A program made the translations under genes and the position numbers. From positions 1 to 16,352 of the forward strand of contig CAMLFV010000041.1 of the NCBI GenBank assembly GCA_946479395.1: a DNA stretch of 16,352 nucleotides. Reading direction: 5' to 3'. The notes under the pieces are model-generated. The model was given only the letters and a program-made list of their open reading frames with translations, ran no database searches and was not told where the DNA came from. Source of the stretch: an uncultured Flavobacterium sp. GTDB lineage: Bacteria; Bacteroidota; Bacteroidia; Flavobacteriales; Flavobacteriaceae. Below, one piece after another: positions 15,356 through 16,352 of the stretch (the stretch's first letter is position 1; each line of letters begins with the position of its first letter).

Positions 15356-16352
15356 GTGTTTAAAAAATTTGTTTCGGCAAATAAAAAAGCGCTCCAAAAA
15401 TTTAAAAGAAATTCTTGGGGCGTTTTTTCATTAGTCTTTATAGTAGTTTTAAGTCTGTCTGCATTGGGTGCCTATATTTTAGCGCCCGATAATACCGTAA
15501 ATGCAAACAACGGCGATGTTTCTATAAGTACGCAAAAACCGAGCTTTACCGTTAAAACAATAAACATTCCGTTGGGTAATAAAAACAAATCATCGGTTTT
15601 TGATTATTTTACAGGCAAAGAAATCAAAGAGCAGTTTATTCCTATTTTATCTTACACTTTTAAAGGCGATACGCTTTATTACAAAGAATTTTCGGTTGAT
15701 CCATCTACTTCACAAACCAAATACGTGCTTACCAATGTATTTCCCGATGCTGATCAAAAATCGATAGAAGAAAACCATATTAAAACAAAAAAATATCTGT
15801 TAGGAACCGATAATCAGGGGCGCGATTATTTAAGCAGATTACTGGTTGGTGCACGCGTTTCTCTGGCAATTGGATTTGTAGCCGTATTTATTTCACTGAT
15901 TATTGGAATTACACTCGGAGCACTTGCCGGTTATTTTGGTGGAAAAACCGACGCTTTTATTTTGTGGCTTATTAACGTAATATGGTCTATCCCTACCCTT
16001 TTGCTGGTTATTGCTATAACCTTGGCATTAGGAAAAGGATTTTGGCAGGTGTTTATTGCCGTTGGTTTAACCATGTGGGTTGAAGTTGCCCGAGTAGTTC
16101 GCGGACAGGTTTTAAGCGTAAAACAAATGCAGTATGTAACCGCAGCACGCGCTTTAGGTTTTTCGGATCTACGCATTATTTTTAAACACATTATACCAAA
16201 TATCATGGCACCGGTAATTGTTATTTCGGCAGCTAATTTTGCATCGGCAATTCTGGTAGAAAGCGGTTTAAGCTTTTTAGGTTTGGGTGCACAAGTATTC
16301 ATCGCAAGTTCGCTGGCCTTGCGCATCACCGGGCCAACCACCGCCACCACGC
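15356..16352 (+). CDS. OppC/DppC-type ABC transporter permease, cut by the window edge
   Basis: Inner-membrane permease of a peptide/nickel-type ABC importer. It starts with GTG, the only ATG, GTG or TTG between the in-frame stop at 15302 and the conserved part. Residues 20-42 form TM1, followed by a hydrophilic, probably periplasmic stretch of about 100 residues (about 45-148), longer than in E. coli OppC. Then come LGTDNQGRDYLSRLLVGARVSL (149-170), five hydrophobic segments, the EAA loop AARALGFSD..FKHIIPN (263-282) and SGLSFLGLGAQV (303-314). The frame stays open to the last base, but family resemblance stops after residue 314 (16297), where a Pro-Ser-Trp-Gly-type continuation is expected. 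From 16298 the DNA becomes GC-rich and the residues read as unrelated. The true gene probably continues outside this contig. Cargo is unknown; oligopeptide is the family default. Confidence 0.9.
   Translation, partial: MFKKFVSANKKALQKFKRNSWGVFSLVFIVVLSLSALGAYILAPDNTVNANNGDVSISTQKPSFTVKTINIPLGNKNKSSVFDYFTGKEIKEQFIPILSYTFKGDTLYYKEFSVDPSTSQTKYVLTNVFPDADQKSIEENHIKTKKYLLGTDNQGRDYLSRLLVGARVSLAIGFVAVFISLIIGITLGALAGYFGGKTDAFILWLINVIWSIPTLLLVIAITLALGKGFWQVFIAVGLTMWVEVARVVRGQVLSVKQMQYVTAARALGFSDLRIIFKHIIPNIMAPVIVISAANFASAILVESGLSFLGLGAQVFIASSLALRITGPTTATT
16298..16352. other. GC-rich terminal segment, probable chimeric or foreign contig end
   Basis: By direct count 36 of 55 bases are G or C (about 65%), against visibly A/T-rich DNA before it. 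The change falls exactly where the permease stops matching its family. Read in either direction the segment stays open, but I recognise no gene in it. Adapter, contaminating DNA or a misjoin are the likeliest origins; a real mobile-element boundary is less likely. Confidence 0.6.

Noticed and set aside
15931..16350. A 139-codon open frame on the minus strand at the right end
   Set aside because: It is antisense to the permease. Its first residues come from the suspect GC-rich end and the rest is the reverse of the EAA-loop region.

Overview
The window is low-GC chromosomal DNA that reads as Bacteroidota, most likely Flavobacteriaceae. Three things point there: the protein families and their lengths, A/T-rich leaders without clear Shine-Dalgarno sequences, and several matches to the Bacteroidota promoter form TTG-N(17-23)-TAnnTTTG. 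The genus cannot be fixed from sequence reading alone. There are 12 genes. The first is cut by the left edge and the last by the right edge. I saw no tRNA, rRNA, CRISPR array, insertion sequence or prophage gene.

Left part (1-7549, + strand): a peptide-use locus. The C-terminal catalytic part of an S9B dipeptidyl peptidase (DPP-IV type) is followed by four consecutive proton-coupled oligopeptide (POT/PTR2) transporter genes. Transporters 1, 3 and 4 keep the expected TM1, TM4, TM7 and TM10 residues and the 14-helix bacterial layout. Transporters 3 and 4 are recent-looking paralogues. Transporter 2 is clearly divergent: it has changed binding-site residues, no extra helix pair, and a periplasmic insert of about 110 residues between its last two helices. 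Rho-independent terminators after transporter 1 and after transporter 4 suggest two transcription units, [DPP-POT1] and [POT2-POT3-POT4]. The likely logic is that the protease releases dipeptides in the periplasm and the POT carriers import them.

Middle part (7550-12877): a small exported thioredoxin-like protein on + converges, with a 10-bp 3' overlap, on a minus-strand series read right to left. That series is surE (nucleotidase), a small three-helix membrane protein, lpxB (lipid A disaccharide synthase), an exported NlpC/P60 cell-wall peptidase, and a ComEC/Rec2 DNA-uptake channel whose C-terminal metallo-beta-lactamase-like region is degenerate. surE, the small gene and lpxB overlap and form a tight operon. 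The peptidase has its own good promoter match.

Right part (12878-16352): a divergent intergenic region leads to a tail-specific (Prc/CtpA-type, S41) protease on +. A 186-bp spacer with a REP-like imperfect palindrome follows, then a GTG-started OppC/DppC-type ABC permease that runs off the edge. The last 55 bases (16298-16352) jump to about 65% GC and stop matching the permease family exactly at a conserved motif. This looks like a chimeric contig end rather than native sequence.

Overall this is mostly housekeeping and nutrient-uptake DNA. I found no convincing new multi-gene system. The points most worth a second look are the divergent POT-like transporter, the abrupt foreign-looking right end, and the REP-like palindrome.
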